Source: Candidatus Sediminicultor secundus
GTDB lineage: Bacteria; Atribacterota; JS1; SB-45; 34-128
Reading direction: 5' to 3'
Assembly (NCBI GenBank): GCA_002849045.2
Contig: NCRO01000012.1
Coordinates: forward strand, 1 to 7,327
DNA: 7,327 nt
Shown: piece by piece, positions 6,121-7,327 of the stretch
Layout of the letters: the number at the start of each line of letters is the position of its first letter
How positions within the stretch are numbered: the stretch's first letter is position 1
Made by a program: the position numbers and the translations under genes
Notes under the pieces: model-generated
The model's input: the letters and a program-made list of their open reading frames with translations, nothing else
Told to the model about the DNA's origin: nothing
Databases searched by the model: none

Positions 6121-6176
6121 AGTTTTGCGTTTTGAATTATGGTTTTTCACTTTTGGTTTTAAATTTTTAGCTGTAT
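6121..6176. repeat. T-rich heptad array (GTTTTGC words), 8 units, inverted relative to 5957-6012
   Basis: In steps of seven: AGTTTTG (6121), CGTTTTG (6128), AATTATG (6135), GTTTTTC (6142), ACTTTTG (6149), GTTTTAA (6156), ATTTTTA (6163), GCTGTAT (6170). It is a diverged inverted copy of the A-rich array 110 bases upstream; a transcript through both could fold back, though imperfectly. Confidence 0.75.
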
Positions 6177-6202
6177 ACCGACAAATGAAAGCTTTTTTTA
6201 GA

Positions 6203-6243
6203 ACTAACGACTAATTTTATTTAATTTTTTTAACAATAAGGAG
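6203..6243 (+). promoter_or_regulatory. ACTAACG-ACTAATT module plus Shine-Dalgarno AAGGAG
   Basis: ACTAACGACTAATTTTATT (6203-6221) is followed by a T-rich stretch and AAGGAG (6238-6243), 9 bases before the ATG at 6253. TTTTATT after the second word is shared with the copy at 7143. Confidence 0.6.
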
Positions 6244-6252
6244 TAGAGCAAT

Positions 6253-6769
6253 ATGCTTGAAAGAATTGAGGTTGTGCAAGGTGATATTACCAAACAACAG
6301 GTAGAGGTCATAGTTAATGCAGCCAACAATTTCCTTCTTGGCGGTAGCGGTGTAGATGGAGCTATCCATCGAGTGGCTGGTACTGAGCTTTTAGAAGAAT
6401 GTCGCAAGTTAAAAGGATGTTCTACCGGGGAAGCGAAGATAACTCGAGGTTATCGATTACCTGCTAAATGGGTGATTCATACTGTAGGCCCTATTTGGAG
6501 AGGTGGAAATTATAAAGAAGACGAGTATCTTGTTAAATGTTATCAGAGTTGTTTTACCTTATTAGAAAAAACATTTGCTAAAAACAGTGGCTTTCCCCTC
6601 AATAAGCACTGGAGCATATAGATTTCCTCTGGAGCGCGCTACCAAAATCGCTGTGACCGAGACTATAAATTTTTTAAAGAGAAATAATTTTGTAAAAAAA
6701 ATTATATTTGTATGTTTTAATAATAGAGTATATGATTGTTATGTAAGTGAATTAAAAAAGTATTGTTAA
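6253..6769 (+). pseudogene. Macro-domain protein (YmdB-like O-acetyl-ADP-ribose deacetylase) with a frameshift
   Basis: Two frames together make one macro domain. The first (from ATG 6253) carries GDIT (10-13), [22 protein letters not shown] (22-43) and the TVGPIW region. The second, one base further on, resumes with [22 protein letters not shown] and runs to TAA 6767-6769. Asn25 and Asp35 fall at the residue numbers known for catalysis in E. coli YmdB. Removing one A from the run of six at 6566-6571 turns the junction into [16 protein letters not shown] and restores a protein of about 171 residues, the normal size. Uncorrected, the first frame ends at TAG 6619-6621 after 122 residues, losing the AFPSISTG loop that closes over ADP-ribose. 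The intact motifs on both sides suggest a recent mutation or a sequencing or assembly error rather than old decay. The family hydrolyses ADP-ribose esters and related adducts in the cytoplasm. Confidence 0.88.
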
Positions 6770-6783
6770 TGTAAACTTTAGTG
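6770..6783. repeat. TGTAAACTTTAGTG, second copy
   Basis: Exact 14-base match to 4348-4361, starting at the base after the macro-gene stop codon. The following 75 bases again show an A/G-rich then CTATCTT plus T/C-rich order leading into heptads at 6861. From 6896 to about 7000 the gap is AT-rich and purine-rich with no gene seen. Confidence 0.7.
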
Positions 6784-6860
6784 GGGTAGTCAGAAAGAGA
6801 AAAGAATATTTATTGCTTTTGTTTTCCTATCTTCTTTTTTCTTTTGCCCTTTTTTCTTTA

Positions 6861-6895
6861 ACGCGATACTCGGTACGCAATACGCGATACGAATT
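6861..6895. repeat. Heptad array ACGCGAT / ACTCGGT / ACGCAAT, 5 units
   Basis: In steps of seven: ACGCGAT (6861), ACTCGGT (6868), ACGCAAT (6875), ACGCGAT (6882), ACGAATT (6889). The order of the first four words matches 874-901 with single-base differences. Confidence 0.8.
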
Positions 6896-7000
6896 TATAG
6901 TATATACTTATTTCATATATAATGTATAATATATAGTATAAGAGAATAAAAGAGAGAAAAAAGCAGGAGTAGAACTTGTGTCTGCCCGTAATTTGTTATC

Positions 7001-7074
7001 GGCGCATGATGCATCGTGCCCACAGAAAAAAAAGCAGTAATATAGGAATGGGCACAATACATTGTGCCCCTACA
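7001..7074. repeat. Paired REP-like palindromes, second full copy
   Basis: The left palindrome is degenerate (GGCGCATGATG then CATCGTGCCC to 7021). The right one, 7050-7069, has arms GGGCACAAT and ATTGTGCCC around AC and ends in CCCCTAC. It is followed by ACCTGAATCCTAATTTCT, as after the copy at 774-852. Confidence 0.75.
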
Positions 7075-7094
7075 CCTGAATCCTAATTTCTTTA

Positions 7095-7156
7095 ACGCAT
7101 ACGCAATACGTGATACGATATACTAACGACTATTCACTATTCACTAACGACTAATT
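7095..7156 (+). repeat. Heptad array before the last gene (8 in-phase units plus one short unit)
   Basis: ACGCAT (7095, six bases), then ACGCAAT (7101), ACGTGAT (7108), ACGATAT (7115), ACTAACG (7122), ACTATTC (7129), ACTATTC (7136), ACTAACG (7143), ACTAATT (7150). Compared with 874-922 it lacks the ACTCGAT unit and gains three whole units (21 bases) before the final ACTAATT. Confidence 0.85.
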
Positions 7157-7170
7157 TTATTGTAAGGGGA
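7143..7170 (+). promoter_or_regulatory. ACTAACG-ACTAATT module plus Shine-Dalgarno-like AAGGGGA
   Basis: ACTAACGACTAATTTTATT (7143-7161) is followed by GT and AAGGGGA (7164-7170). The latter is 11 bases before TTG 7182 but only 2 before the in-frame TTG at 7173, so TTG 7182 is the better start. Confidence 0.5.
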
Positions 7171-7181
7171 TATTGGGAATC

Positions 7182-7327
7182 TTGCCAAAGAAAAAATATT
7201 ACTATTATTCTTATCACCATGCTTATTCCTACAAAAAAAGAAGAGCAAAAAAAATAAAAATAATTATTGGTGGACTATTTATCATATTGTTAATTATAGG
7301 AGCAATTTATTTTAAAATTCCTCCCTT
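7182..7327 (+). CDS. Unknown single-pass membrane protein, N-terminal fragment
   Basis: An open frame from TTG 7182 runs to the window edge (48 complete codons, no stop). The product starts MPKKK, then a short tail very rich in Tyr and His (seven Tyr and two His in residues 6-17), a basic patch KKRRAKKIK, and a hydrophobic segment at about 28-43 (IIIGGLFIILLIIGAIYF). Positive charges before the segment predict an N-in, C-out anchor, so the bulk of the protein would be outside the cytoplasm. It may be an exported hydrolase or an envelope protein, but the visible part does not identify a family. Support for being real: the ACTAACG-ACTAATT module and a ribosome site upstream, and a codon pattern like its neighbours. 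The TTG start is uncertain; no ATG is available nearby. Confidence 0.6.
   Translation, partial: MPKKKYYYYSYHHAYSYKKRRAKKIKIIIGGLFIILLIIGAIYFKIPP

Noticed and set aside
6204..6407. Minus-strand open frame of 67 codons opposite the macro-domain gene
   Set aside because: Overlaps the conserved NAAN...GGSGVDGA coding region on the other strand and has no family features.
6566..6572. A-AAA-AAC slippery heptamer as a programmed -1 frameshift site in the macro-domain gene
   Set aside because: The heptamer is present, but the second half of the protein lies in the +1 frame, so a -1 slip would not reach it.
6921..6930. TATAAT at 6925-6930 as a promoter -10 box
   Set aside because: The surroundings are generally TATA-rich and no -35-like hexamer is at the right distance.

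Overview
The window is AT-rich bacterial DNA with all recognisable genes on the + strand. The genes have good Shine-Dalgarno sites and bacterial families throughout: ROK, a family-1 sugar ABC importer, an HD-type dNTP triphosphohydrolase and a macro domain. The sugar-binding protein has a signal-peptidase-I type leader with no lipobox cysteine, which fits a diderm with a periplasm better than a monoderm. An uncultured anaerobic or thermophilic lineage of the Atribacterota kind would fit the composition and repeat-filled gaps, but this is a guess from general impression and nothing here proves it.

Layout: (1) 1-510, the C-terminal part of a ROK-family protein cut by the window edge. (2) 511-994, a repeat-filled gap. 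(3) 995-4113, a three-gene sugar importer locus (binding protein, two permeases) most like the alpha-glucoside AglE/AglF/AglG arrangement. Two stem-loops separate the binding protein from the permeases, the permeases overlap by ATGA, and no ATPase gene is present. (4) 4114-4741, a repeat-filled gap. (5) 4742-5884, a dGTPase-family HD phosphohydrolase. (6) 5885-6252, a repeat-filled gap. (7) 6253-6769, a macro-domain ADP-ribose hydrolase gene broken by one extra base in an A-run. (8) 6770-7181, a repeat-filled gap. (9) 7182 to the end, the start of an unknown single-pass membrane protein.

The most striking thing is the non-coding DNA. All four long gaps are largely built from degenerate words exactly seven bases long (GTATCGA, TAATGAG, ATAGTGA, ACGCAAT, ACTATTC, GCAAAAC and so on). 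They run in phase for up to 17 consecutive units, occur in both orientations, and carry indels of whole units. Each gap ends on the + strand with the same two words, ACTARCG then ACTAATT, placed directly before the Shine-Dalgarno site of the next gene. Interspersed are palindromic REP-like units (GGGCAC...GTGCCC) and other short shared blocks, so two gaps carry the same composite cassette in the same order. This is a repeat system rather than a protein-coding one; its function, if any, is unknown.

Gene cooperation: the ROK protein could be the regulator of the sugar importer downstream, since ROK repressors often sit by sugar transport genes. The importer would need an ATPase encoded elsewhere. 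The dNTPase and macro-domain genes are both nucleotide-related, but each has its own upstream repeat gap and they do not look like one operon.
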